A stretch of DNA of 64,000 nt from Branchiostoma floridae (taxonomy: Eukaryota > Chordata > Leptocardii > Amphioxiformes > Branchiostomatidae): the NCBI RefSeq assembly GCF_000003815.2, contig NC_049990.1:1487989-1551988 (forward strand), given 5' to 3'. Positions 24,001-35,373 of the stretch are shown here, in pieces; position 1 is the stretch's first letter, and each line of letters begins with the position of its first letter. The translations under genes were made by a program, and so were the position numbers. The notes beneath the pieces are model-generated. The model was not told where the DNA came from. It ran no database searches and was given only the letters and a program-made list of their open reading frames with translations.

Positions 24001-27000
24001 TCACTTCCGGTCCGGCGTCGCCAAACCAGGGAACGGCTGAGGAAGAGGAATAGGACTTATTTATCAAGTTTCAACACGTTGGTTAATCAATGAATATGAA
24101 TCCAATGAGAAAAGATAAAGTCAAAGAGATGAGATCAATGAAGTTTTCAAGTTCAATCAAGGCAAGAAACATGCCTTGCTTTGGCCGTGTGTTGCGCATC
24201 ACTTGATCCGTTGAGTTGACAGCATGCCTAGATCATGTTTTTTTCTCTAAACATGCCTAGATCATGTGATGACCATGAACTGATCACGTATTAAGCATGG
24301 CTTCATTATGTGTTGAGCATGCACTGACTATATGTGTTGAGCATGTCAGGATCATGTGATGAACATGTGTTGATCATGTGCCAGGACAAGGTGTCGAGCA
24401 TGTATTAAACATATGATGAGCATGCCTTGAAAATATGATGAGCATGCCTTAAAAATGTGTTGAGCATGCCTTAAAAATGTGTTGAGCATGCCTTAACCAT
24501 GTGACGATCACGCACAAATCAGGTGCTGAAAATATCTTGAATATATGTTGAGCATGCCTTGACCATGTGACGACCACGCACTGATCAGGTGCTGAGAATA
24601 TCTTGATCATGTTTTAAGCATGCCATTGGACATGAGATGATCACGCACTGATCACGCGCTGATCACGCACCTGGCGGAGCGGACAGCTCCTCGTAGCCGG
24701 GAGACATCCAGGCCATGGTCATCTCCCGGGGCGACGTGGGCGTGGCCAGCTTGGACGGGCGGTGGGCACGCCCGGACCCCCCACCGCCGCACTCCTCATT
24801 CCCGGCAACATCCTGCACAAACAGATGCAATGTTAGAATTTTTCGTTTAGGTGGTTCATATATATTTTTCTGATGGCAAATGAATTCTAACCGTACTCCG
24901 TTTCTTTCCGGAAAACTCCGCAAAACCTTTGTTACTTTTAAGAAATATTGTAGAAGTACAAGGTAAAGGTCAATAAACACGCTGTTTAAACATGAGGTAC
25001 GGATATTAAGGATACCAACATGGCACCTATTGCCTGCCTGCTTCACTGATATTGTGTACGAAAAATACTTTATTTGTTTGAAAGAAAAGAAACCAATAGA
25101 TTCCTTTGTAAATCCATGGCCAACTATAGCCACCATCTTGGTGAAATTATTAGATCCAAGATGGCAACCAATGCCATTTTTCCATCATCGGTGAAACTCA
25201 CCTCTCCTATTTTGTACTTGTTCAACACGTCCTGCACGAACTGCGCCCCCTTGCTGTTCTCCACGAACTTGCACATGGGGTACCACCGCGCATGCTCGAC
25301 CCAGGGGTCATCGCCCGGCTGCCAGTTCTTCAGGCCGCCGCCGCAGTGGAAGCACCGCGCGCTGTCGCCGCCCTTCACTGGGAATATGGGAAATGACATA
25401 GTGAACAGTTTAAACTTTGTTCCAACACAAAGAAAGAAACTCACCATAAATTTTCGGCTGAATACTCCGACCTTCATCAGATGAATGATTCGCTGAACTA
25501 TTCCGGAAGTCGTCGGATGACGTCATTCATCTGATGAAGGTCGGAGTATTCGGCCGAAAATTTCTGGTGAGTTTCTTTCTTTGTGTTGGACAAAGTTTAA
25601 ACTGTTCACTAAGGATTTACAACACAGATGAGCTTTCATTCGGATATGGGAAATGACGTCGTGAAAATGTATCCAACCCAGCGGCGTTGCCAAAGCAAAA
25701 ACACTGTCTTCACCCTTCACTGGGAATATGGGAAATAACACCCTGAAAATTGAATCTAACCCAGTGGCGTTGTCAAAAAATTGACGCTGTCTCCGCCCTT
25801 CACTGGGAATATGGGATATAACATCGTGAAAAATGCACCCATGCCAGTGGCGTTGCCAAAAAATAACACTGTCTTCATCCTTCACTGGGAATATGGGAAA
25901 TAACATCGTGAAAAATGCACCCAACCAAGAGGCGTTGCCATAAAATGACGCTGTCGCAGCCCTTCACTGGGAATATGGGAAATAAGACACTGAAAAATGC
26001 ACCTAACCAAGAGTCGTTGCCCAAAAATGACGCTGTTTCCACCCTTCATTGGGAATACGGGAAATAGCATCGTGAAAAATGCACCCATCCCAGTGGCGTT
26101 GTCAAAAAATGACGCTATCTCCACCCTTCACTGGGAATACGGGAAATAGCATCGTGAAAAATGCACCCATCCCAGTGGCGTTGTCAAAAAATGACGCTAT
26201 CTCCACCCTTCACTGGGAATACGGGAAATAGCATCATGAAAAATGCATCCAACCCAGTGGCATTGCCAAAAAATAGCACTGTCTCCGCCCTTCACTAAAT
26301 GGTGCCAAGAGTTAGAAGGAAAAAGAAAATCCATAAACATTGGAACAAAAGTGACGGGAAACATTTTCCCTTGCGCAGGATATGAGACCCGTTTCTCTAG
26401 CCCTTCATTTGATGTGCGTGCAGACGAATAATTTTATCGGAAACGCCTCCACCACAGAGTTGTTGCCAAAAAAAGAATGTGTAATGAATATTCGGGGACA
26501 AATACGGAGACTGGGAAGCCTCAAAGCAGGTGTTGGATTGACTACACTACGGGAAAGGCAAACAGAATTTGAGAGAAGATGAACGAAACCGTGTCAGTGG
26601 AGATACGGGAAATACCACACTGAAAACGTGTCCATCCCAGTGGCGTTGCCAAAAAATTACGGGTAAAAAACTAGAGGAGTTGTGAGAAGAGGGAGAAGAA
26701 AATGACCTCAAAAAGATGCATACGGGGGAATAAAACCATGAGAAACGCCTCTGCTTTGGGGTGCGGACAAAAAAAAAGAATAGGTACCGGATCCTGGGAC
26801 CAAATTACGTATCATTTCCAAAGAGATAAGAGGTTTTTGGACGGTTTTAGAAGGATGATAATGTCTATGTCTAATACTATATCTGGCGCGTTTAGATACA
26901 TACTGTTAAAGATGAACACACAACTTAAGAAAGGCGAACAGAATAAGTAAGAACACATTTGACTTAGAAACCACGTATAGACAGAGATATCGATCATAGC

Positions 27001-28956
27001 ATCACAAATTAATATAGAAAACCAGTAGAAAGCAACATACTGCCATGGGCAAAGTTCTCAAAAAAGAGATATGAGCTCGCTAGTACATATTTGCAGTTGA
27101 GTTCTTGAGAGCAATGTTAGAAATGTGAAATTACAGTTGTCATGTCAAACGTAATGTGAGATGCATTTCCATGACCAATGTTAGGAAACAGTACAATAAC
27201 ACGATGATAACAGCACAGTACCGCGTAAGGAGACAGGAAGAAGGGATAGTAGCTCGAGAATAGCACAATAAAAATAGCTTTGAAAAATTCAAATCGTTTG
27301 TAGCACCATAAATGGAGAAATCTAGCTTTCATAATGATAAAAAAAATGAATAAACTAAACTAAAATAGAGTTGTGTAGTATTACATATCGGCGTCACCTT
27401 TACCAACTCCCGCTTCCTGTCTCACCGGAATAAGATCTAAGAAAAGAACCTTTACATGTGTAGAAGAAGCCTGCCTGCGCCAGCTCGGCAGGTGTGAGCC
27501 AGGTGTGCGGCCAGGTGTGGTAGGTGGACAGCCGCAGCGTCTCAGCAACCATCTGGGGAAACTTGGGCGCCTCTTCTGATGCTGTGTACGGGGATACAAC
27601 AGGTAAATGGTAGTCCTCCGACGTAGACTGGTTTATTTAAACAACTGTAGCAATATCCAAGGCCTGTGGCTTGTCTATCTACCCAACATCTACACATATA
27701 AACGGGCAAATATCTTAAGTTTCGAATTCATGTCACAAATTTACATTTACTTACAGATGGTAAGTTTGGTAAATTCCACATTTCGTACAGTATTGACTGA
27801 ATTATGAGTTGTAACATGAAAGCAATTCGTAGCAAATATACCTGTTTACATTATGTAGTGTGTAGTTCTAGATATGTATCATTATACAAAATGATAAATA
27901 CTTGGTCCAGAGTTATAGTATCTGAATATCTAGAAGAGACAGATAATAGCATCTCAATTTTCTTGCGTTCATATACAGTAACTTAGAAGTGGCAAAATAT
28001 CATCAAAATTGATAATAACACAATAAAATATTATTTGACAAACAATGCCGAGTGATTCAGTAAAGGTATTTTATTGTAAGTTTTTTTTTCTTTTTTTTTA
28101 AGTTTGAAGAAATGTAAAGGGACTTTCACCCTACCATTTGGTGCCGCTGTCTCTGTCCCGCCGTTACAGGTGGATGTCCCCGCCGTGGGTACCTCCCCGT
28201 TACAGCACACATTCCCCACCTCCTCTCCTCTCACAAACGGACAGTCCGGATAGTGCTTCCTGTGCTCATCTAACGGATCATCCCCGGCACACCACTGCCG
28301 CAGCACTCGGTAACACACGAAACAGCGCACGCGGTCCCCATCGTGAAGGCTGTAGAAGCCTGCTCGGGCCAGGTCGGCGGGGCGCACCGGGCAGTCCCGC
28401 GGCCAGTCCCGGTACGTGTCCAGGCGGGCCTGCTCGCGGGTGAACTCCGAGGGGTCGTCCGAGGGGCTGTCACCCAGCGGGACCTAGAAGTAATTAAGTT
28501 CATACCTCATTACATTGTAGAACAAGAAACAGTCATGCCTTCAAATAGCAGAGTTACCAACCTAGGATTAATGTGTTCGAAAATTCGCACTTTCCCAGAA
28601 TCATCGTAGAGTGGAATTTGTTATCAGGAAGTACAGTAGTGACATCTTCTCTGGAAAGCGTTGGTTCACGATTATCAATGTTGGCTTCCACAGCAAACTC
28701 CCTTCCTCGGCAAACTCCCTTTCATGGCATACATGTAGGAGAACCTATATACAGCCAACGTTGAAAATCGCGAATCAACGTTCGAAGACTGCAACGGAGG
28801 CTAAAATTTCACCTCGTACGCGATGCTCCGCCGGTTCTCCTTGCTCTCCGCGGTGCCTGTGTGGTTGCGGCGGAGGACTACAGTGTCCTGTGCCGGCACT
28901 TGGCTGGTTTGTAACGACGGTTCCTCGGAACCGGCCGGGCGGACCAAGGAAGACAT
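21020..28956 (-). CDS. Inhibitor-of-apoptosis protein, BIR-BIR-UBA-UBA-RING E3 ligase
   Basis: Eight coding exons join in phase: 28956-28813, 28483-28135, 27581-27456, 25377-25202, 24812-24671, 24036-23796, 23309-22906 and 21222-21020 (1785 nt, 594 residues). IAPs restrain caspases and ubiquitinate targets in the cytoplasm. The product starts [23 protein letters not shown]1 (exon 2) has zinc ligands in CFVC...[11 protein letters not shown]2 (exons 3-4) reads [20 protein letters not shown], then [11 protein letters not shown] and [14 protein letters not shown]. Its D, E and W match the IAP-binding-motif groove of cIAP BIR3. UBA1 (exon 6) has [16 protein letters not shown]2 (exon 7) has [15 protein letters not shown]. 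The RING reads [20 protein letters not shown]...CPMCR and ends KVYMS, the usual C-terminal tail. There is no CARD, unlike vertebrate cIAPs, and two UBAs instead of one. A likely 5'-UTR acceptor (TTTTCAG) lies near 29003. Introns hold a TRIM, two MITEs and two arrays. Confidence 0.95.
21486..22773 (-). mobile_element. Terminal-repeat retrotransposon in miniature (TRIM) in IAP intron 7
   Basis: Direct terminal repeats at 21486-21629 and 22609-22773 both begin TGTTA and end TAACA. A 5-bp target duplication, ATATG, is present at 21481-21485 and 22774-22778. Read on the minus strand, the sequence one base after the 5' LTR is TGGTAGCAGAGG, the complement of the initiator-Met tRNA 3' end (primer binding site). 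The sequence just before the 3' LTR is the purine tract AAAAGAAAAAAGGGGGAA. The LTR contains AATAAAG on the + strand. There is no gag or pol; the ~980-base interior is mostly a minisatellite of about 42 bases (21985-22475, about 11 copies of GTGGACTTCTTACCAAGTCT). The left LTR lacks about 20 bases present in the right one. It must be mobilised in trans. Confidence 0.9.
23327..23474. mobile_element. pogo-like MITE next to IAP exon-7 acceptor
   Basis: An imperfect inverted-repeat element whose right end (GGCTTCTACT) and interior (AAGTTATCCAGCTGGACCGC, TTTGGGGATTC) match the copies at 55516-55688 and 56389-56559. Its left end lies 16 bases from the AG of the acceptor of the UBA2 exon, so it supplies sequence where a branch point would be expected. 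Confidence 0.7.
24170..24660. repeat. Degenerate ATCATG/AGCATG-rich minisatellite in IAP intron 5
   Basis: Imperfect repeats of about 20-60 bases built from GATCATGTG, TTGAGCATGCC and GATCACGCACTGATCA. They extend to the donor of the exon ending at 24671. Confidence 0.8.
25401..25609. mobile_element. Foldback MITE with ~88-bp inverted repeats in IAP intron 3
   Basis: The left arm starts GTGAACAGTTTAAACTTTGT. The right arm ends with its inverted counterpart at 25609. The arms are nearly perfect over about 88 bases and include TTCATCAGATGAATGA next to a ~30-base centre. The element lies just outside the BIR2 exon acceptor and separates it from the 82-bp array. Confidence 0.9.
25638..26660 (-). 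repeat. 82-bp array carrying the BIR2 exon acceptor and first codons
   Basis: Each unit contains, on the minus strand, ATATTCCCAG/TGAAGGGCGGAGACAG, i.e. the splice acceptor and first ~20 nt of the BIR2 exon (25377), encoding VKGGDS. Anchors fall at about 25712, 25796, 25879, 25960, 26042, 26123, 26205 and 26287 (period about 82). More decayed copies run to about 26660. The rest of the unit (AAAAATGCACCCA, CCAGTGGCGTTGCC) is intronic and not in the true exon. Confidence 0.9.
26661..28134. other. Remaining IAP introns 2 and 3
   Basis: Apart from exon 27456-27581 I see only AT-rich non-coding sequence and short poly-A/T runs, including the T-rich stretch near 28081-28100 just beyond the donor of exon 2. 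Confidence 0.5.
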
Positions 28957-29004
28957 GACCGTGTCCGGGACTCGTCACATCGTTCGTGAAGAAAGTAAGA
29001 TCTG

Positions 29005-29684
29005 AAAAGTTAAAACAACACTATTTATACAATTTGAATCTATGAAACAGAATCAAATTACATTGAGCTATTCACACCTCCATCTTCAAATTCATTGGAA
29101 TTATATCAATACAATCTATGGCTTTTTTTCTAAGGGGCAAATGAAAATACAAATTGAAACCACACAGATAATCTGTTCTAACACTGTCTAGTTTCTACCA
29201 AGCTGCAATATGCAGTATTCCGAGATATTTGTATAATTGCCCTCCAATAGTCTTCTCTTACATAGAGCTCGAGATGTCCCTTTTCAACATGCTTGACCAA
29301 CGATACATGTTTCGTGGTGGTATCGATCCAGCTGAGCAGCATTTTGAATTAGGTGGTCTTATTACCCCAATGGCGCCAGCGAAATGTCTTCCCACTATGT
29401 ACAGCGTGATATGGCGAGAGGTTCTCTTTTAGTTCCCTTTACATATGTGGTGAGTGGCTTTACATATATATAAATGAATAGTCCAGGGGACGTGGGTAGG
29501 GGGAAGTGAATATATTGAGATTCGAGACATGGTCCCAGTCTTTTGTTTAAATTTTGACCTTTTTACTTCAACATGTCTCAGAACCATGTCACGTTTTGGC
29601 GTGGCCTCATCATCAACTATCGGAGTTATCCAAGGTCATTACACCGCTGCTGCTGGGGGCGGTTACAGATAGCTGTACGTGGTT
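29005..29684. other. IAP upstream region
   Basis: No coding sequence recognised. A promoter or 5' untranslated exon of the IAP gene is expected here or beyond the minisatellite; I could not identify one. Confidence 0.4.
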
Positions 29685-30505
29685 ACACTACAGATTGGGT
29701 ATCAGGTTTGGCCTTCCCCACACGGCAATGATATCTTTCCTGGAACATCACAGATTGGGTAGCGGTTTTGCCCTTTCCCACACGGTTATGATACAAATGT
29801 ATCTTTCCAGGAACACCATAGATTGGGTATCAGTTTCACCCTCCCCACACCGTTATATCTTTCCTGGAACACTACAGATTGGGTATCAGGGTCGCCCTTT
29901 GCTATACGGCAATTATATATTTCCTGGAACACTACAGATTGGGTATCAGTTTCTTCCTTTCCCACACGGTAATGATATATTTCCTGGAACACTACAGATT
30001 GGGTATCAGTTTCGCCCTTTCTCACACGGCAATGATATCTTTCCTGGAACACTACAGATTGGGTATCAGGTTCGCCCTTTCCCACACAGTAATGATATAT
30101 TTCCTGGAACACTACAGATTGGGTATCAGGGTCGCCCTTTCCCACAGAGTAATGATATATTTCCTGGAACACTACAGATTGGGTAGCGGTTTGGCCCTTT
30201 CCCACACGGCAATGATATCTTTCCTGGAACACTACAGGTTGGGTATCAGTTTCGCCCTTTCCCACACGGCAATGATATCTTTCCTGAAACACTACAGGTT
30301 GGGTATCAGTTTCGCCCTTTCCCACACAGTAATTATGTCTTTCCTGGAACACTTCCGGATTTGGTATCAGTTTCACCCTCCCCACACTGTCATACCTTTC
30401 CTGGAACACTACAGATTGCGTATCAGCTTCGGTCTTTCCCACACAGTAATGATATCTTTCCTGGAACATCACAGATTGCGTATCAGCTTCGCCCTTTCTC
30501 TGGTT
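29685..30505. repeat. 60-bp minisatellite, about 13-14 copies
   Basis: The unit is TTCCTGGAACACTACAGATT, then GGGTATCAGTTTCGCCCTTT, then CCCACACGGCAATGATATCT. The period is exactly 60 bases over most of the array. Because 60 is divisible by 3 and the unit lacks stops in several frames, long reading frames run through it on both strands (up to 305 codons on the minus strand, VFQERYHCRVGKGETDTQS repeated). Nothing outside the array supports a gene. Confidence 0.95.
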
Positions 30506-33500
30506 GCACAAATGTAATAGCATTCCAGGAACCCAGATAACAACTGGCATGGGTCCAGGGACGACTGTCGTTAATGATGAGATATCGCGACAGCAATCGA
30601 CACAGATGAGGGAATTGCGGCAATAACACCATCCCTGTCCTCCCCGATATCTATTGTAGAATCGGCTCATTTCGTATGGTCTTCGCTGAATGCAAATTAA
30701 CATCAGAAGTTGTCATGCCGTCAAACCATCCAAGCTAGATTTATTGGTTAACGTCATACAGGAAATAGTTTCTGATATTTCTGTGTGCATCTGTGTTTAT
30801 CATTTTCACGCATTTGCAATCGGTCCTCGTATATGAGCTAGTGATAATCCTGTCGTTACCAATTTGAGTGGTAAGCCTGCGTACGGTGCAGAATAATACG
30901 TGTTTAAGACCGGGCTTACTACACATATCATTATAGGCGAGAGGTGCATGCAGCAATAACTTGAGCCATCAGTCAAAATCTGCCATCATTTGAATCATAG
31001 AACTAAGAATGCAATCAGGAATGGCAGACTTCACACCCTAAATCGTAATGCTTTGCAGCGAACATTCCCATAAAGATTGCAGAACTGGATATCTATGATA
31101 ATATTGCATTGACATTGTGTGTTAGGAATGGAGGAATCTCTCTCTCTCTCTCTCTGCACATTAGCACACGCATACCCCAACAATACAAAACATTATGTCT
31201 TAATCCCATATATCAACATAATTCCTTGCAATAACGAAGAAGAGACGCGATGTACAATAGTTGTACAAACTCTACACGATGGCCTATTGTCCGCATCTCC
31301 ATCGCGGCGCCTTGATGCCAGCCCGGCGCCAGAAAACCTGACATATAACATGATGCATGTCTGCTATGTCGGGAGGGAGTTCAGACGAATAGTATTCGTC
31401 TGTGGAAGAGTATTCGGAATATTCTTCCACATCGCTGCCGCACGATACGTGACAACTCAAGGAAGGTAATGGGTAGGAGTTTGTCAACTCAGGTTCAGCT
31501 GATCTCCAAGCAGATGTTAGGAGGTGAGAGCGTTAAAGATTCTCCATCCTGGGTGTCATCCTACGTAGTAACCGCTGGCTCAATAGTTTGGCTTGCCGTG
31601 AAGAGTATAAAACGTTTTCTAGTTTTCCTCATGTTCTGTTGTGTGTGTAGACAATCCCCTTTCTACTAGACGGCGATGTCTAATTATTCTGTCTAGTTCT
31701 TCTCCCAGGGAGAATAGCTAACACAAATGTCAGACAAATATAAGACCAAAGTCAAATCTCTGAACGATCATAGAGTTACCAAAATTGTATTTGTGTAACT
31801 CTTGATTTCATAATTGGAAAAAAGTTGCGCTATTCAAAAAATGACAAAATAAAACACAGGCACAGAAGACATGGAGAATCTTTACTTGTCTGAAAACCGT
31901 TGAGCGATTTGTAAATGTTTGGTCTTTCAGCGGCCAAGAAAAAAAAACGTTGTATCTTACCTCCCAACATCTGCTTGGAGAGAAAAATCTGTTTCAACGA
32001 TAACAACAGCTGGTCGTAACAAGTTAGGCAGCGACACATAGTTTTATTGTACATGACCTTCAGCATCCATATCCAGTGGTGTACCGCTAGTCGGGTAGGA
32101 TTTCATGAACCCTCGACCTTTTGGTCTAGTAAAGAGGTCGTTAACCCCCGAATCGACTGGAACAGCCAGTAGCGCAGTTCAGTTGTGTTTAGTAACGAGA
32201 ATATGCTAGCCGGTTTGTTCCGCCAAAGGGTGGTTATATATAATTCTGCATTTCAGATACAGAGTGTGGAAATAATGGTGCAATTCGAAATTCACATTTA
32301 CTCATATACATGTGACTTTGTAGATGAAATAAAAACATGATTTTTTAGTACACATTTTCGACTGAGAGTTTAGGGTGTGTGTGTAATATGAAGGTGGTCC
32401 ATATCTGCACCCCCCCCCCCCGAATATTACAATCTATGAAAACATTCCAACAGTATGCACTTAGCTTGCGTGGCGATTGTTTTGAAAATAAGCCTTCATA
32501 TTGTTCCTCTGGGACAAACGTATAATAAGCTATGCATGCTATTGTCTGTTGCATATTAGTCATATGAAAAGTGCCATATAAGGTATCCATGTAAAGGATT
32601 TTCAACGACTGTGTATGAAAACCGTGCTATTACCGCTGTATGTAGCGTTAGAATAATTTTCTTTTTTTTTCAATCAATTGCAATTTCGTCTGGTAAATCC
32701 GACACCGATATCTGCTTCTATAAGCTTCTAATTGTTGGTATCTAAAACGAATAATTTTCAAATCTTGTACAATCATGTACATGAACTTGTCATTTTGTCA
32801 TTCTTAAAAGGAGAACTGTGTCACTGACGATAACGCTAAAGCAACCATAACAGCGAAAACATCAATTACCTCAAAATTGAATTGTTCCGGTTTTCACAAA
32901 ATAACAGATCGGAGCTGGGCTAAATCCACTCTGGCCTTAGCATTGTTTGAAACACACGTTGTACATGTAGCTACGTTTCCGAATCTTAAAGTACCCGATT
33001 CTTTCCTCGTACGATGAAAGTGTATTTTCGTGCGACATTATATACATAATAGAAATGCACCGATGAATCTTAATTGCTTCAAAGATTTTACAAAAACAAA
33101 ATCCAATTTTAAGTTTTCAGGTAGATTTTGTTGTGAAAAACACACATTCACATACAAACAACACATGTTTGTTGTCTAAACCCTACATATCATATTGACA
33201 GACATCTTGTTGTTATGCATGACGCACCCCCTGACACCAGCTACACAGCGCGCATACATGACGAGTGGGGAGGGGGGCGCACGACCTCCAATCCTCGCAA
33301 AAATCTCGCAGAATTTCACACCTACGTGACGCTATGACGTTAGATATTTACTCACGTCACCCGCCACCCCGTCTGAAGACGTTTCCCACCGATGTCTTGG
33401 GGTTTAAGACGTTCGTTTCTCTGTCTTCAGTAGAAAACATGCACGCATCCCTTCGAAGCGAAAAATGGGGATTGCCCAACTCTGGGGCGGGGTTAGGACG

Positions 33501-34739
33501 GCTGGGGATTTCCAAATGATGTCATCTGGTAAACATTGCGAAATTAGACGATACTATTATGAAGGGGTTCTATGTATAATGCATTTCGATTTCCTCGATT
33601 GGTTCTATATTTTATGAACTCAATAATTGTTAAATATTATGTATGTAAAATATACACATACCATACACTTTCTGTTGGATTTTATTGCGAAATATTATAC
33701 GTATTTTGTAAAATGACTGATACTTTGAACCCCCCAGAAAATAATCCCTCGTCCCTACCCATGCTGCCCCGCGGTGTTGGATTGCGTGACGTTGCATCAG
33801 AACGTCCCACCGACGCATTTCATAAGACGAATTCACATCCACACGATCGAGAATGCCGGCTGACTCATTCTGGTTAGTATCTTCTCCCTTTTCTTCATCG
33901 TTTCCATGGATACATGACTCGTATTGTAGCTAGAATACTTCACAATCGTTACAGAACATGATACAGTTCTGTGGCGATGTCGTACTTCCGCATTCTTAAG
34001 TTAAACTTTCCAACATTTTCTTGTGTGACAGTGTTGCAGACAGACTGTTGTCCTTGCTAGGTCGTTTGACTGCAGATCAGGTATTTCGTAGTTTGTCTAC
34101 AGGACAGTTTTAGACCGTCCTTGAGTCCTAAAATAGCCGGGACGAACGTCAAAGTCTGGTAAGATTAACTGCAGTGGACAACAGTATAACGTTGCTAGTT
34201 TTATCATACGATACGGGTGACCAGTGAGTGATACAAGTTAGGTTTTACAAACTGGAGTCGGAGCCTGTGGGTTTCTATGTTCTTCCCATTGCATTCCAGA
34301 TCCTGCTTAGCATCCAGAGTATTCCAGTACTCCTATCCCTAACCCTTACCGCTACAAAAGAGGAACGTAACTTTCTTTTGGTACCGCCGGCGGTATGGCC
34401 GGTTTGGCTGACGTAATGTGTTTGTGGAGTGGGGTGGGGAGGGGGTGTGGCACGTACTTCTGTTGTTGTTACATGATTTCTCTAACTCGTTTTAAGCTTA
34501 AACTGTTACTGCGTGTAAGTAACTCTTGAAATCTATCAGTGCATTTTGTAAGGACGTTTTCAACTGTTCGTAGCTGTTGAAAAGAGTAGAGTAGGTGTTA
34601 ATTCTAACGGTGCATTGAACCTGTATACACTGAGCATGTGAGTTGTATCATGTTTGGACGATGTTTATGACAATGTACTGTTAAGCACAGTTTCTGTAGT
34701 TGTTATGACAACCAAACTTTCTGTGAGCTGTAACGTAGT
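30506..34739. other. Intergenic region
   Basis: No gene supported. It contains a short CT run (31139-31155), two adjacent perfect-to-near-perfect palindromes (31382-31433), the repeat pair listed separately and a C-run at about 32411-32421. Confidence 0.5.
31502..31982. mobile_element. Probable MITE with terminal inverted repeats
   Basis: CTCCAAGCAGATGTTAGGAG at 31502 is inverted at about 31962-31982 (one mismatch). Just inside, GTTAAAGATTCTCCAT near 31531 has its inverted partner near 31870. The interior has no coding potential. Superfamily not determined. Confidence 0.6.
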
Positions 34740-34769
34740 TGTTACGACACATGTCCATTCTTACTTGAT

Positions 34770-35180
34770 ATGGCTCCGCCATGGTCGACTGTTCATTGTA
34801 CTCATGAAAATATAGAAGATGAATTCCACTTTGTTATGAAATGTCCCACCTACAGTAAAGAGAGAGAAACATTGTTTAAGAATATTAGAACCAAAACACA
34901 CATCTCTCTCGCTGGTGCAGAAAGCGATATTTTCCATGTATTGCTCTCATGTTCAACTCATATATCCGTCTACGTAGGCCAGTTTCTTTATAATGTATTC
35001 CAAATGCGAGATCAGATTAATCATACATAACTGTACTATTATCGATAATGTTTTGTTGTTGTTTTGTATGTAGCCTCTTAGTACTACTGTCTGTATAGCT
35101 ATTAGTTGTTATTAATTGCCATACATTGTACCCTGTGCGATTGTTGAGCAATAAATTCATTCATCCATTCATACTAGTCG
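34770..35180 (+). mobile_element. 3' fragment of a non-LTR retrotransposon
   Basis: An 86-codon frame (34770-35030) carries the C-terminal zinc-finger-like motif of non-LTR reverse transcriptase ORFs, here ENIEDEFHFVMKCPTYSKER. It is followed by a 3' tail ending GAGCAATAAATTCATTCATC, i.e. an AATAAA plus a short ATTC/ATCC repeat as in CR1/L2-like elements. The polymerase and endonuclease are missing, so it is a typical 5'-truncated insertion. Confidence 0.8.
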
Positions 35181-35373
35181 TAGAAAAAAAAGGTAGGGAA
35201 TTTTTCTGTACTGAGTGCATACATAATACGCTGATGTTCTCTACATACGTAGCACCTGTATTTCTCACGTCACGACGATCACATGAGAAGGGCTTACTGT
35301 AAACTATAAACGTTAATTAAGACGTATTCTGTGGTTTGTTTCCTGCCGTAGCTGACCGCACGGTGCCCGCACC

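Noticed and set aside
29786-30703. 305-codon minus-strand frame as a repeat protein gene
   Set aside because: It is the 60-bp minisatellite read in one frame; equally long frames exist on the other strand, and no start context or splice sites support it.
33265-33519. 84-codon plus-strand frame
   Set aside because: No recognisable domain and no plausible neighbouring exons.
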